The translations under genes were made by a program, and so were the position numbers. DNA of 64,000 bases. It comes from Xanthomonas sp. GPE 39. Its GTDB lineage: Bacteria > Pseudomonadota > Gammaproteobacteria > Xanthomonadales > Xanthomonadaceae. The notes under the pieces are model-generated. The model searched no databases. It had not been told where the DNA came from and saw nothing but the letters and a program-made list of their open reading frames with translations. Within the stretch, counting starts at the first letter, position 1. Each line of letters starts with the position of its first letter. The stretch covers positions 1,942,848 to 2,006,847 of the forward strand of contig NZ_JZHZ01000007.1 of the NCBI RefSeq assembly GCF_000963005.1. Direction: 5' to 3'. Shown in pieces: positions 35,011 through 44,966 of this stretch.

Positions 35011-38000
35011 CTACCAAACCCGCGCCGCACCAATCGACGCACCGCTATCACCACGGCTGTTGGAACTGGCGCTCAGCCGATAAACCCAACTGCCGCTTTC
35101 GGAAACCGTGGAAAGACCGATCGCAATACCGCTTTGTCCGTGGAAGCTACTCAATGCCACCGCCATCGCGCTCTGATCCGGCTGATAGGCCTGCGGCAAG
35201 CTCGCCATCGCCATCGCGGACGCAGTGCCGGCATTAGCGTGCTCACTGACTTTGCCGATATTACTGTCGAGGCTTGCGAAGCGTTGGTCGGTATAGGACT
35301 TCGACCAATCTTTTGCAGCCTGAACACCCGCATTCAGTTGACCGACATTGACCGCATCGCTCGTCGCCGTACCAGCAGCCACGTTATGCACGGCCACCGG
35401 AGCGCTGACACCAGCGGGATTGGCACGCCCCAGGGTCAGGCTTTGGTAATTGGCGCTGCCATCGGGATTGGTGTCGTAACCGACCGAACCGTTCTGCACT
35501 TGTTGTACCTGCGACTGCACACCTTTGAGCTGCGCGACGTTGACCGCATCGCTGTCCTGCGAACCTGCCGCCACCCCGTTGATCTGGCGATAAGCACCGT
35601 TAGCCGCATCGCCGACCGACACACTCGCCAGCGTGCTGGTGGTGGCATTGATCGCGGCGGCCTGACTCGCGCTGGCATTGCCGGGCACATACCCAGCCGC
35701 ACCGGCAGCCGTGGAGGCCACCGCGCCTGCGCCCAACGCGACGCCGCCAGCCTGGCTCACCTTGCTGCCGGCGCCCACCGCCACCGCTTGCGTGGCCGCC
35801 GCCGATGCCTGCGTCCCCAATGCCACCGCATCGGCCAACTGAACATTGGCGCCCTGACCAATTGCAATGCCACCGGGCGCGGCTCGCTGCACCACCGCAC
35901 CATTGCCGACACCGATGCCGTTATCGCCGTTGACCACGGTCTGCGGCCCCACCGCCACCGATTCGGTACCGATTGCCAATGCATCGGTCGCGGTGGAGTT
36001 GGCATGGAAATACTGTACCGGGGTCACCGCAAAGGATGTCAGCGCACCGGCCAACTGACGAACGGTCACTGCATCCTGCGCTTGCGTACCGTCGGCGACA
36101 TTGGTGATCTGCCGATAACTGGTGCTGCTGCCAAGGCTGAGCGCACCAAGCAAGGTGCGATCGGTGGTGTTGTAGTTGATCAGCGAACTGCCCGCAGGAA
36201 TCGTGCCGGTAGCGGCGGCCAGCGCACGATTGGAGACCGCACCCGCACCAAGCGCCACGCTGTTGTCGATGCTGGCCGATGCGCCCAGACCAGCCGCAAA
36301 CGCCCCCTGACCCGAAGCCGATGCGTTCTTGCCCACCGCCGTCGCATTGCCGCCAGTGGCAGCATCGTTCGCGAAATTGCTGCCGACCACGCCATTGTCG
36401 TTCGCGCTGTAGTAGTGGATGGTGTTGGCCTGCACCGAGCTGGCCAGGCTTTGCACGGCACTGTTGGTGGCGAACAACTGGCTGCCGTTGACCGCGTCGG
36501 TACTGCCGAGACTGAGCCGGCCAGCGGCCAAATTGGTCAGCGTGCGCTCGTTGCCGGCGCTGCCCACGCTGAGCGTACCGACCGGCGCGGTCCCCGCGAA
36601 GGAATACGCGGTCCCGTTGATCGTGGCGCCCGTGGTGGCGACCGGCGCCGCGGTCACGCTGCTACCCTGCCCCAGCGCCACGTTGACCCCGGCGATGCCC
36701 GCCGCAATGCTCGCGCCACGGCCAATCACCACGCTGCTGGTGGCGCCGTTGTCGCTGGCGCCGCTGCCGGCCACCACCGATCCCACACCGCTCGCAGTGG
36801 TGGAGAAACCCAGCGCGAGCGCATTTTGCGCAGCAGCAGTGGAGGCATTGCCCAGCGCCACCGCATTCTGCGCACTGGCGCTGGAGGCTGGACCAATCGC
36901 CACGCTATCGGTGCCGCTGGCGGTCGCATCGGCTTGGGTCGAATTACTACGAAAATACTTGATGCCGCCACCGTTATTGATATTGCCAACGCTACTGCCC
37001 AAGCTCTGCACGGCACTGTTGGTGGCGAACAACTGGCTGCCATTGACCGCGTCCGTGCTGCTGGCGCTGACCTGACCAGCAGCCAGATTGGTCAGCGTGC
37101 GCTCGTTGCCGGCGGTGCCGATGCTGAGCGTGCCGACCGGCGCGGTCCCGGCGAAGGAATAGGTGGTCCCGTTGAGCGTGGCGCCCGTGGTGCCGACCGG
37201 CGCCGCGGTCACGCTGCTGCCCTGCCCCAACGCCACGTTGACCCCGGCGATGCCCGCCGCAATGCTCGCGCCACGGCCAATCACCACGCTGCTGGTGGCG
37301 CCGTTGTCGCTGGCACCACTGCCCACCACCACCGAGCCCACACCGTTTGCGCTGGTGGAGAAACCCAGCGCGACCGCGTTGGTGCCAGTGGCAGCGGCGG
37401 ATTGACCAATCGCCACCGCACGTTGCGCACTGGCGTTGGAGTTCCCCCCTAGCGCGATGGCGTTCGAGCCATTGGCCGTCGCGGTATCGCCCAGCGCGAT
37501 GGCGCTCGCCGCACCGGCGGTGGACGCGTTGCCCAAGGCCACCGCGCCTTGCCCGATCGCGCTATTGGCATTACCGATAGCGACCGCACCGTTGGCCGTG
37601 GTGTTGCCAGCGGCATCACCGGCCGCCGTGTTGTTCGCACCCACCGCCACCGCGCCGGTACCGTTGGAGACGTTGGGATCGCCAATGGCCACCGCACCGT
37701 TGCCGGTAGCGTTTTGACTCAGGCCGATCGCCACCGCACCGCCCGCCGTCGTGCCGCTATTGGCCGACGCCGAGGAGCCGATCGCCACGTTCTGGCCAGT
37801 GGCGCCGGATTGAGCGGTATTGCCGATGGCGATACCCGACGCAGCCTGCGCACTGGAGGACGGACCGAGAGCGATGCTCGACGCGGCCTGCGCACTGGAA
37901 GACGCACCGATGGAGATAGCCGACGCGGCCTGCGCACTGGAAGACACACCGATGGCGATGGCCGAGGCATTGGCGCCGGCATTGGCCGCATTGCCCAGCG

Positions 38001-38907
38001 CCACCGCAGAGGTACCGCTGGCAGTGGCGCCGACGCCAGCCGCCAAGGACCTCGTCCCGGCGTTGGCCCCGTTACCCAGCGCGGTTGCCAGCAGCGCGTT
38101 GGCGAACGCGTTGTTACCGATGGCCACGGCTTGCGCCGCCGCCGTCGCATTGGTGCCCATCGCCAACGAGGCAATCGCCGTGGCCTGCGCATTCGTGCCA
38201 ATGGCAATGGTATTTTGCGCCGAGGCCACCGACTGACCACCGATGGCGATGGCACCGAGGCCAGAAGCTTGCGCGCCGCTGGTGGAATTGCTGCCAATTG
38301 CCACTGAATTGGTTCCCGAGGCGGTCGTCGAGTTGGCCTGAGACAGCGGGGTAGTACCGTCGCCGCCGGCCCCACCAATGGCCACGCTGTTCAATGCGCT
38401 GGCAGTGCTGCCGAAACCCAACGCGGTGCTGGCCGTGCCGCTGGCCTGGTTTTGCAGACCGAACGCCGAAGCCCAGCGCGCGGCCGTGGACTGAGAACCG
38501 AACACCGATGCGCCGGCGCCCGTCGCCTGACCGAAGCTGCCGAAAATACTGACCGCATCCAGGCCGGCGCCGGTCGCATTGCAACCGGCCACGCTTGCAA
38601 AGGTACCCGAGCCATCGGTGGGATAAGCATTGGTGGCCCCCGGATTGCTCCTGCCTACGAGAACTCCCCCGCCAGAGGTGCAGGTCGTGACATTGCCAGC
38701 GGAATTCACCGGCGCAAAGACGCTGGCCCAGCCCGCTCCCGACCAACCCACACTTGCCAGGGCCACAGCCAATGCGGATGCGGTCAAGCGCAATCGGCGC
38801 CGCTGCTCAAGTTCGCCGCCAGTGGAGGCATCACGCACAGGTGCCTCCAAGAACATTCTCGCGTGTGCCGCCATTGCGTTCTGGCGCTTGCCGTATCGCT
38901 TTCTCAT
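35011..38907 (-). CDS. large YadA-like trimeric autotransporter adhesin
   Basis: The ATG at 38907, with AGGA 8 bases upstream, gives 1298 residues. An unusually long N-terminal extension (about 40 residues, basic) precedes a hydrophobic signal (LTASALAVALASVGW, cleavage near 61). It lacks the ESPR consensus seen in the first adhesin. The passenger is built of Hep_Hag/YadA head repeats (AIALGxxAxAxG) broken by neck modules with STDAVNGSQLFATN. The last ~100 residues form the YadA anchor (WSKSYTDQRFASLDS to a final Trp). A module of about 120 residues is nearly duplicated. Its role is surface attachment or autoaggregation. Confidence 0.93.
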   Translation of the reverse strand: MRKRYGKRQNAMAAHARMFLEAPVRDASTGGELEQRRRLRLTASALAVALASVGWSGAGWASVFAPVNSAGNVTTCTSGGGVLVGRSNPGATNAYPTDGSGTFASVAGCNATGAGLDAVSIFGSFGQATGAGASVFGSQSTAARWASAFGLQNQASGTASTALGFGSTASALNSVAIGGAGGDGTTPLSQANSTTASGTNSVAIGSNSTSGAQASGLGAIAIGGQSVASAQNTIAIGTNAQATAIASLAMGTNATAAAQAVAIGNNAFANALLATALGNGANAGTRSLAAGVGATASGTSAVALGNAANAGANASAIAIGVSSSAQAASAISIGASSSAQAASSIALGPSSSAQAASGIAIGNTAQSGATGQNVAIGSSASANSGTTAGGAVAIGLSQNATGNGAVAIGDPNVSNGTGAVAVGANNTAAGDAAGNTTANGAVAIGNANSAIGQGAVALGNASTAGAASAIALGDTATANGSNAIALGGNSNASAQRAVAIGQSAAATGTNAVALGFSTSANGVGSVVVGSGASDNGATSSVVIGRGASIAAGIAGVNVALGQGSSVTAAPVGTTGATLNGTTYSFAGTAPVGTLSIGTAGNERTLTNLAAGQVSASSTDAVNGSQLFATNSAVQSLGSSVGNINNGGGIKYFRSNSTQADATASGTDSVAIGPASSASAQNAVALGNASTAAAQNALALGFSTTASGVGSVVAGSGASDNGATSSVVIGRGASIAAGIAGVNVALGQGSSVTAAPVATTGATINGTAYSFAGTAPVGTLSVGSAGNERTLTNLAAGRLSLGSTDAVNGSQLFATNSAVQSLASSVQANTIHYYSANDNGVVGSNFANDAATGGNATAVGKNASASGQGAFAAGLGASASIDNSVALGAGAVSNRALAAATGTIPAGSSLINYNTTDRTLLGALSLGSSTSYRQITNVADGTQAQDAVTVRQLAGALTSFAVTPVQYFHANSTATDALAIGTESVAVGPQTVVNGDNGIGVGNGAVVQRAAPGGIAIGQGANVQLADAVALGTQASAAATQAVAVGAGSKVSQAGGVALGAGAVASTAAGAAGYVPGNASASQAAAINATTSTLASVSVGDAANGAYRQINGVAAGSQDSDAVNVAQLKGVQSQVQQVQNGSVGYDTNPDGSANYQSLTLGRANPAGVSAPVAVHNVAAGTATSDAVNVGQLNAGVQAAKDWSKSYTDQRFASLDSNIGKVSEHANAGTASAMAMASLPQAYQPDQSAMAVALSSFHGQSGIAIGLSTVSESGSWVYRLSASSNSRGDSGASIGAARVW
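36452..36818 (-). repeat. intragenic repeat, copy 1 in second adhesin
   Basis: About 367 bases are nearly identical to 37007-37373, at a fixed offset of 555 bases. It encodes the GVNVALGQGSSVTAAP head segment plus the following neck module. Confidence 0.8.
37007..37373 (-). repeat. intragenic repeat, copy 2 in second adhesin
   Basis: Partner of 36452-36818, in the same orientation and frame. Differences are scattered substitutions without gaps. Confidence 0.8.
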
Positions 38908-39914
38908 ATTGGGTGTCCTGGGTTTTCGCAAAGGAAAGCACTCGATCAATCGCCCATTGGGCAATTCAAGTATCGAAATGCTGCATTATTTTTTTCAGTT
39001 ACGACGTCGGAGCGCTGATGAGGCAGCACCGTCGAACAGAAACAATTCGGAGATCTCAACAAAAAACGTCTTTAGATTCACCAACAACACCACTGTAGTG
39101 CCGCCGGAAAAACGCGGAAAATGCTGGAAATATTCACGCACCACCTTTGTGCATCGCGATTCCCGCGCGCCGCGCATGCTCACCCCATCACGACTCGCGA
39201 CGCTTTTTTAACCACACTCAATGCCAATCAAGGCATGGACAGCGCGAACGCAAAAAGATGGCAACAATGTATTTAAAAAGCTCTGAAAGCCCAGAATGAG
39301 ATTGGCTGCTTGATAATGGAAATTACGCAGATCTTGCAACTTCCAGACTACATTGCACATGCATGAAAATATTTCCAATAGGTATACACCCGGGCACGCA
39401 GACCATGGGTAGACAAAATTCAGCAATGAACAATGAACGCGCAACCCTAATTACATTGTGATTTTTATGAATACGCAGCCGCATGAGAAAATAGGCAGAA
39501 AATACTCGGAAATCTGACTGAAGAACGCACGAAACCTTCGAATTATTTTCGCACTCGAATCCAGAGACCGTACTTTTTGCAAATGCGGCGATGCAGATGG
39601 GCCACTAAAAATGTCTACGTAGCACTCACAACCTGATGCGTTCAATCAGGTTTTTCGCTGATATCTGCGCATCCAGCAGGACTCCGTTTGCTTGCCGGAA
39701 TCACGCGAGCGGGCTTGGCGTTTTCGGTCCGCATACACACACTCGGCACGAATCGTGCGCAAACGATTGAGCGCATTCGACAAACGCCCAACAGGCCGGC
39801 GCTCATGCACGTTCGCGTCACTGACGACACCACTTGCAAGGCGCCATGCGCCGCACTACGGAGCGCCCGGTGGTGGGCGTTCCGCAGTGCGGCACGGATG
39901 CGCTCACGGCATGC
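38908..39914. other. 1-kb low-G+C non-coding region upstream of second adhesin
   Basis: No gene supported on either strand; the frames present are short and without domains. Base composition is visibly richer in A and T than the rest of the window, especially 39000-39700. It must contain the promoter of the leftward adhesin. A decayed insertion or silencer-bound regulatory DNA are both possible. Confidence 0.6.
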
Positions 39915-41831
39915 TCAATACACCGGCAATTCGATGAAGCTGGGCTGCTGCGGCGTGTGCCAGATCCGCTGCGTGGCTTTTTGATAATCGCCGGGCTTGG
40001 CGAAATAGATGTTCGGCACGTAGGTCTGCGGGTTACGGTCGTACAGTGGGAACAGGCTGGATTGCACCTGCACCATCACCCGGTGACCGCGCTGGAAGAT
40101 GTGGTTGGCGGTAGGCAACCCGAACGTGTAAGCCAGCGGCTGGTTCGGCGCTAGCGGTGCGGGATGCTCGAAACTCTCGCGGTAGCGGCCACGGAAGATC
40201 GCCAGCGATATCGGCAATTCGTAGCCGCCCATTTGCGGATCGGAGGCCACCTGATCCGGGTACACATCGATCAACTTGACCACCCAGTCGCTATCACGGC
40301 CGCTGGTGGAGGCCTGCAGGTGCACCTGCGGCGCACCAGCGATGCGCAACGGCGCTTGCAACGGCTCGCTGACGAAGGTCAACACATCCGGGCGGCCATC
40401 GACGAAACGTTGATCGTGGACCAGCCAGGTGGTCCACATGCCGCGGTCACTGAACACAACCGGGCGCGGCACGAACGGCACCGGCTTGGCGGGGTCGGAC
40501 ACATATTCGGTGTACTCGCCCTGCCCGGCTTTAGGCGCATCGAACGACACCGTGCCGCCAGCTTCCAGGTACAGCGGCTTGCTCTGCGCCGCGCAGCCCT
40601 GCGCACAACTCAAGGGCCAGTGCTGCAGGCGATCCCAGTGGTTGGCGCCGGTGTTGTAGATCAGCACCGGCGGCGTGTCGGCCTTGGGCGCGCCGTCCAC
40701 CAGGTATTGGTCGAAGAACGGCTTCAACACGTCGCGGCGGAATTGCAGCGTGGTATCGCCGTCGAACTGCAACGCACCCAACGAGGTGCCGCCGCCATTG
40801 ACCTGACTATGCCGCCACGGCCCCATCACCAGATAGTTGCGGTCGTTGTCGGTGTCGCGCGGCTCCATCGCGGTGTAACTGTGGATCGCGCCCCACATGT
40901 CTTCCTGATCCCACAAGCCCTGCAACCACATCGTCGGCACTTTCAACGGGGTGCGCGCCATGACCTTGTCCAGCGCCTGGAGTTGCCAGAACGCATCGTA
41001 AGCCGGGTGCTCGGTGAGCTTGTGCCACCACGGCAGTTGCTCCAGGCCAGCGGCCTTGGCATAGGCACCGACCGAACCGGCGCGCAGGAAGTTGCTGTAG
41101 TCGTCGTACCCCTGGCGCGCAATGCTCGTGCCCTTGCCGCGCTTGCTCAGCTGGGCGGTGAAGTAATCCAGGTTGACCTGGCGGAAAGCGCCGTAGTTGA
41201 GCCAGTCATCGCCCATCCAGCCATCGATCATCGGGCTTTCCGGCGCTGCCACCTTCAGCGCCGGATGCGGATCGGTCAGCGCCATGACCACGGTGAATCC
41301 CTCGTAAGACGAGCCGATCATGCCGACCTTGCCGTTGGACTCGGGCACGTGCTTGACCAGCCAGTCGATGGTGTCCCAGGCGTCGGTGGCGTGATCCACC
41401 TTGGTGGAATTGAGCGGGCCGCGCAGTGGCCGGGTCATCACGTAATCGCCCTCGGAGCCGTACTTGCCGCGCACGTCCTGGTATACGCGAATGTAACCGC
41501 CGTCCACGAAGACCTCATCGCTCTGCGGCAGCAGCTCGCGCATCTGCGGGGAGAACAGACGTTTGGCGCGCTCGCTGGCCTCGTAGGGCGTGCGCGTCAG
41601 CAGGATCGGCGCGCCATGTGCATGCTTGGGCAGCACGATCACCGTATGCAGCTTGACCCCGTCGCGCATCGGGATCATCACCTCGCGCTTGATGTAGTCG
41701 TCCATCGCGGTCGGCGCGACGAAAGGCTTGCCGGTGATGTCCGGCGTCATGGGCGCGGTCTGGGCGATCGCGCCATTGGCGATCATGACGGCGACGGCGG
41801 TGGCAAGCAGACGGGGAACAAGACGGCGCAT
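39915..41831 (-). CDS. alpha-amino-acid ester hydrolase (CocE/NonD family)
   Basis: The 638-residue secreted enzyme has a signal peptide ending NGAIA and a mature start near QTAPMTPDITGKPF. It closely matches, from memory, the X. citri alpha-amino-acid ester hydrolase of about the same length. The alpha/beta-hydrolase nucleophile is in GSSYEG (about residue 175), the acid in LWDQEDMW and the His in GPWRHSQV. The acidic cluster that holds the substrate ammonium is expected in the cap. The enzyme hydrolyses alpha-amino acid esters and acylates or cleaves ampicillin/cephalexin-type beta-lactams. Its natural substrate is not known. It is monocistronic. Confidence 0.92.
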   Translation of the reverse strand: MRRLVPRLLATAVAVMIANGAIAQTAPMTPDITGKPFVAPTAMDDYIKREVMIPMRDGVKLHTVIVLPKHAHGAPILLTRTPYEASERAKRLFSPQMRELLPQSDEVFVDGGYIRVYQDVRGKYGSEGDYVMTRPLRGPLNSTKVDHATDAWDTIDWLVKHVPESNGKVGMIGSSYEGFTVVMALTDPHPALKVAAPESPMIDGWMGDDWLNYGAFRQVNLDYFTAQLSKRGKGTSIARQGYDDYSNFLRAGSVGAYAKAAGLEQLPWWHKLTEHPAYDAFWQLQALDKVMARTPLKVPTMWLQGLWDQEDMWGAIHSYTAMEPRDTDNDRNYLVMGPWRHSQVNGGGTSLGALQFDGDTTLQFRRDVLKPFFDQYLVDGAPKADTPPVLIYNTGANHWDRLQHWPLSCAQGCAAQSKPLYLEAGGTVSFDAPKAGQGEYTEYVSDPAKPVPFVPRPVVFSDRGMWTTWLVHDQRFVDGRPDVLTFVSEPLQAPLRIAGAPQVHLQASTSGRDSDWVVKLIDVYPDQVASDPQMGGYELPISLAIFRGRYRESFEHPAPLAPNQPLAYTFGLPTANHIFQRGHRVMVQVQSSLFPLYDRNPQTYVPNIYFAKPGDYQKATQRIWHTPQQPSFIELPVY

Positions 41832-42028
41832 GAGCTGATCGCATCACAGTTAAGAGACAAGTGTGTCAGGTTAGACGGCGACAGGCCGCCAGGGGAGTGT
41901 CAAAGGTCGCAGATCGTCCGCTTCGATGCTCGCCAGAGAGGACGGTCTGCCGATGACGTATGGCGCAAGCAGACAACACCACTGCTGCGGCCGCCAGCGC
42001 GCAGCACAACTTGGTATGAGCGGATACA

Positions 42029-43291
42029 TCAGGACGCAGTGTCCGGATGCCGCACCTGGCCTTCGCCGCGTACCACGAAACGCTCCACGGTCAGCGCGTC
42101 CAACCCCATCGGGCCGTAGGCGTGCAGGCGTGTGGTCGAGATGCCGATCTCCGCGCCAAGGCCAAGCTCGCCACCATCGGAAAACCGCGAGGAGGCATTG
42201 ACCATCACCACCGCCGCGCGCAGCGCCTGCACGAACGCCTCGGCATTGGCGGTATCGGCGGTGGCGATGACCTCGGTATGGTCCGAGCCGTAGCGGCGGA
42301 TATGCGCAATCGCCGCGTCCAGATCCGGCACCACCGCGACCGCCAGAATCAGGTCCAGGTACTCGGCGGCGTAGTCGTCGTCGCTGGCCGGGTCGATCTG
42401 CGGCAGCAGCGCGCGGGTGGCGGCGTCGCCACGCAACGCCACGCCGCGTTGGCGCAACGCCTGTGCCGCCAACGGCAGGAAGCGCGTGGCGATGTCGGCG
42501 TGGACCAACAATGTCTCCAGGGAATTACAGGCCGCCGGACGCGTGGTCTTGCCGTCGATCAGCAACTTGACCGCCAGGTCCAGGTCGGCCGAGGCGTCCA
42601 CGAACAGATGGCACACGCCCTTGTAGTGTTTGATCACCGGCACGCGCGCGTGTTCGGCAACGAAACGGATCAAGCCCTCGCCGCCACGCGGGATCGCCAG
42701 ATCGACGAGATCGTTGAGCTGCAGCAACTCCAGCATGGTCTCGCGGCGCAGGTCCTCGACCAAGGTCAGCGCGGCCTCGCCGAGACCGGCCTCGCGCAAC
42801 GCGCGGCGCAACGACGCGGCGATGGCGGTATTGGAATGGATCGCCTCCGAGCCACCACGCAGGACGACTGCGTTACCGGCCTTGATGCACAGCGCGGCAG
42901 CATCGGCCGTCACGTTCGGGCGCGCCTCGTAGATCATCGCCACCACACCCAGCGGCACACGGATCTTCTGCACGCGGATACCGTTGGGGCGCACGTCGTC
43001 GCGGGTGATCTGTCCAACCGGGTCGGGTAGCGCGGCCACCTCGCGCAACGCCGCCGCGATGCCGTCCAGGCGCGAACGGTCCAGCGCCAGCCGATCCAGC
43101 AGCGCAGTACCGACGCCTTTGGCCCGCGCCGCATCCAGATCGCGCGCATTGGCGGCGAGGATCCCCTCGGCATCGGCCTGCAGTGCCGCCGCCATCGCCT
43201 CCAGCAACGCCTGCTTGGCTGCGGACGACAACTGCGCCAGCGCCTGCGCGGCATCGCGGCATTGCAGGACGAGGTCGCGGATGGAGGTCAT
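42029..43291 (-). CDS. proA: gamma-glutamyl phosphate reductase ProA
   Basis: The 420-residue NADPH-dependent reductase makes glutamate semialdehyde in proline synthesis. It has the aldehyde-dehydrogenase-like fold with the catalytic Cys in [16 protein letters not shown] and the conserved [15 protein letters not shown] segment. The ATG at 43291 matches family starts; the frame runs 39 codons further upstream. It follows proB by 130 bases and is the last gene of the long leftward arg/pro run. Confidence 0.95.
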   Translation of the reverse strand: MTSIRDLVLQCRDAAQALAQLSSAAKQALLEAMAAALQADAEGILAANARDLDAARAKGVGTALLDRLALDRSRLDGIAAALREVAALPDPVGQITRDDVRPNGIRVQKIRVPLGVVAMIYEARPNVTADAAALCIKAGNAVVLRGGSEAIHSNTAIAASLRRALREAGLGEAALTLVEDLRRETMLELLQLNDLVDLAIPRGGEGLIRFVAEHARVPVIKHYKGVCHLFVDASADLDLAVKLLIDGKTTRPAACNSLETLLVHADIATRFLPLAAQALRQRGVALRGDAATRALLPQIDPASDDDYAAEYLDLILAVAVVPDLDAAIAHIRRYGSDHTEVIATADTANAEAFVQALRAAVVMVNASSRFSDGGELGLGAEIGISTTRLHAYGPMGLDALTVERFVVRGEGQVRHPDTAS

Positions 43292-43420
43292 GACTTGGTT
43301 CCAGAGGATGGATGATTGAGGCGCAATGAAATATCCGAGAAAAGCGGCGCGTTCGCCGAATCGTATCGAACCAACGCACTGGCGCTGACGCGTGGCCGAC
43401 GCCAGCAAACCTGGGTACCG

Positions 43421-44626
43421 CTATGCCGCTGTTCCGCGTCCCGAGTCCCCGGTCCCGGGCCCCGGCTCCTGCAGCACCAGATCGTCCCGATGGATCACGT
43501 TCTCGCCATAGTTGTAGCCCAGGATCGCCTCGATGTCGCGCGAGTGATGGCCGGCGATGCGGCGGATGTCCGCCGCCGCGTACTGGCTGACCCCACGCGC
43601 CAGGCAGCGCTCGCCAGCGGCTTGACGCAGGCACACCTGGACCATGTCGCCGCGACGAAATTCGCCATCGGCCCCCGCGACGCCGCCCGGCAACAGCGAG
43701 GCCCCCTTGTCGACCAGCGCGGCCGCAGCACCGGCATCGATCCAAATCGCACCGGGTTCCACCGGCACATGGCGCAGCCAGTACTTGCGCGCGGCGATGC
43801 GGGTGCGTGCGGCATGGATGCGGGTACCACGCAGACGATCCTGCGCCAGCGCACGCACCACCTCGGCATTGCGACCATTGAACAGATAGGTTTCGATGCC
43901 TGCGGCACCGGCCTTGACCGCCGCCTCCAGCTTGGTGCGCATGCCGCCGGTACCGACACCGCTGCCGCTACCACCAGCCATCGCCAGCACCGACGCGCTC
44001 AATTCCTGCACTACGTCCAACGGCTGCGCCTGCTGATCGCGGCGTGGATCGGCGGTGTACAGGCCGTCGATATCGGTGGCGATAAACAAAGCATCGGCAT
44101 CGATCAGTGCGGCGACAATGGCGGCGAGATTATCGTTGTCGCCCAGTGTGAGTTCGTCCACCGACACGGTATCGTTCTCGTTGACCACCGGCAGCGCGCC
44201 CAGCCGCAGCAGTTCGCCCAGAGTGGCGCGCGCGTTGAGATAGCGGCGGCGGTTGCGCAGGTCGTCGTGGGTCAGCAGCACCTGCGCCACCGGTCGTTCG
44301 AAGAAACGCTGCCACAGCGCAATCAATTGCGCCTGACCGAGCGCGGCCAGTGCCTGCCGCGCCGCCAGCGCCGCGCCGGCCTCGGCGGCTTTGGGCACAA
44401 TCGCGCGGCCAGCGGCAACCGCGCCGGAGGAGACGATCACCAGTTCGCGCCCGGCTGCCAAATTGGCGGAGACGAACTGCGCCAGGCCCAGCGCGAAACG
44501 CGGACTGACGCCACCGCCATCGGCAGCCAACAGACTGCTACCGACCTTGAGCACCGCGCGCCGCCACGGCGGCAGCGCCTGCTCGGCAAAGACGGACACG
44601 GCGACGGATGTGGTCGGTGTACTCAT
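43421..44626 (-). CDS. proB: glutamate 5-kinase ProB
   Basis: The 401-residue protein has an amino-acid kinase domain (VLKVGSSLLA at about 25, VSSGAVAAGR at about 65, VNENDTVS, DIDGLYTADP, GGMRTKLEAA). A C-terminal PUA domain follows, with GAIWIDAGAAAALVDKGASLLPGG near 285. It catalyses the first, feedback-controlled step of proline synthesis. It is slightly longer than usual because of a Gly/Pro-rich C-terminal tail. Confidence 0.95.
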   Translation of the reverse strand: MSTPTTSVAVSVFAEQALPPWRRAVLKVGSSLLAADGGGVSPRFALGLAQFVSANLAAGRELVIVSSGAVAAGRAIVPKAAEAGAALAARQALAALGQAQLIALWQRFFERPVAQVLLTHDDLRNRRRYLNARATLGELLRLGALPVVNENDTVSVDELTLGDNDNLAAIVAALIDADALFIATDIDGLYTADPRRDQQAQPLDVVQELSASVLAMAGGSGSGVGTGGMRTKLEAAVKAGAAGIETYLFNGRNAEVVRALAQDRLRGTRIHAARTRIAARKYWLRHVPVEPGAIWIDAGAAAALVDKGASLLPGGVAGADGEFRRGDMVQVCLRQAAGERCLARGVSQYAAADIRRIAGHHSRDIEAILGYNYGENVIHRDDLVLQEPGPGTGDSGRGTAA

Positions 44627-44642
44627 CGTGGTCTCGTGCGGC

Positions 44643-44900
44643 TCAGTGGGTATTCCAAGCGTAGATGGTCAACTCGGACGCATTGCGCAACAGCAACGGA
44701 TCCTCGGCGACAATCGCCCGCGCCTGTTCGAGACTGGCGACATTCTTCAGCACGTAAGCGCCGCCACTGCCGTCGGCGAAACCACCCGTGAGTTCCAGCA
44801 ATCCCTGCGCACGCAACGCGGCAAGAAAATCACGGTGCGGCTGGATCACCGACTGTGAAAACTCCGGCTTGCGCATCGCCATGACCAAGTAATGTGTCAT
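44643..44900 (-). CDS. YciI-like protein in the arg/pro operon
   Basis: An 85-residue dimeric alpha-beta barrel protein beginning MTHYLVMAMRKP. It has an internal PHRDFLAALRAQG helix with the family His and an AEDPLLLRNASELTIYAW end. Only 16 bases separate it from proB and 66 bases lie before it after argH, so it is probably co-transcribed. The function is not known; a link to arginine or proline metabolism is only positional. Confidence 0.85.
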   Translation of the reverse strand: MTHYLVMAMRKPEFSQSVIQPHRDFLAALRAQGLLELTGGFADGSGGAYVLKNVASLEQARAIVAEDPLLLRNASELTIYAWNTH

Positions 44901-44966
44901 CGTTTCGTGTCTTGTTGGATCGATTCGGTTGGGTCTGCGCCAAATGCAACGGCGCGGCAACCAGCA

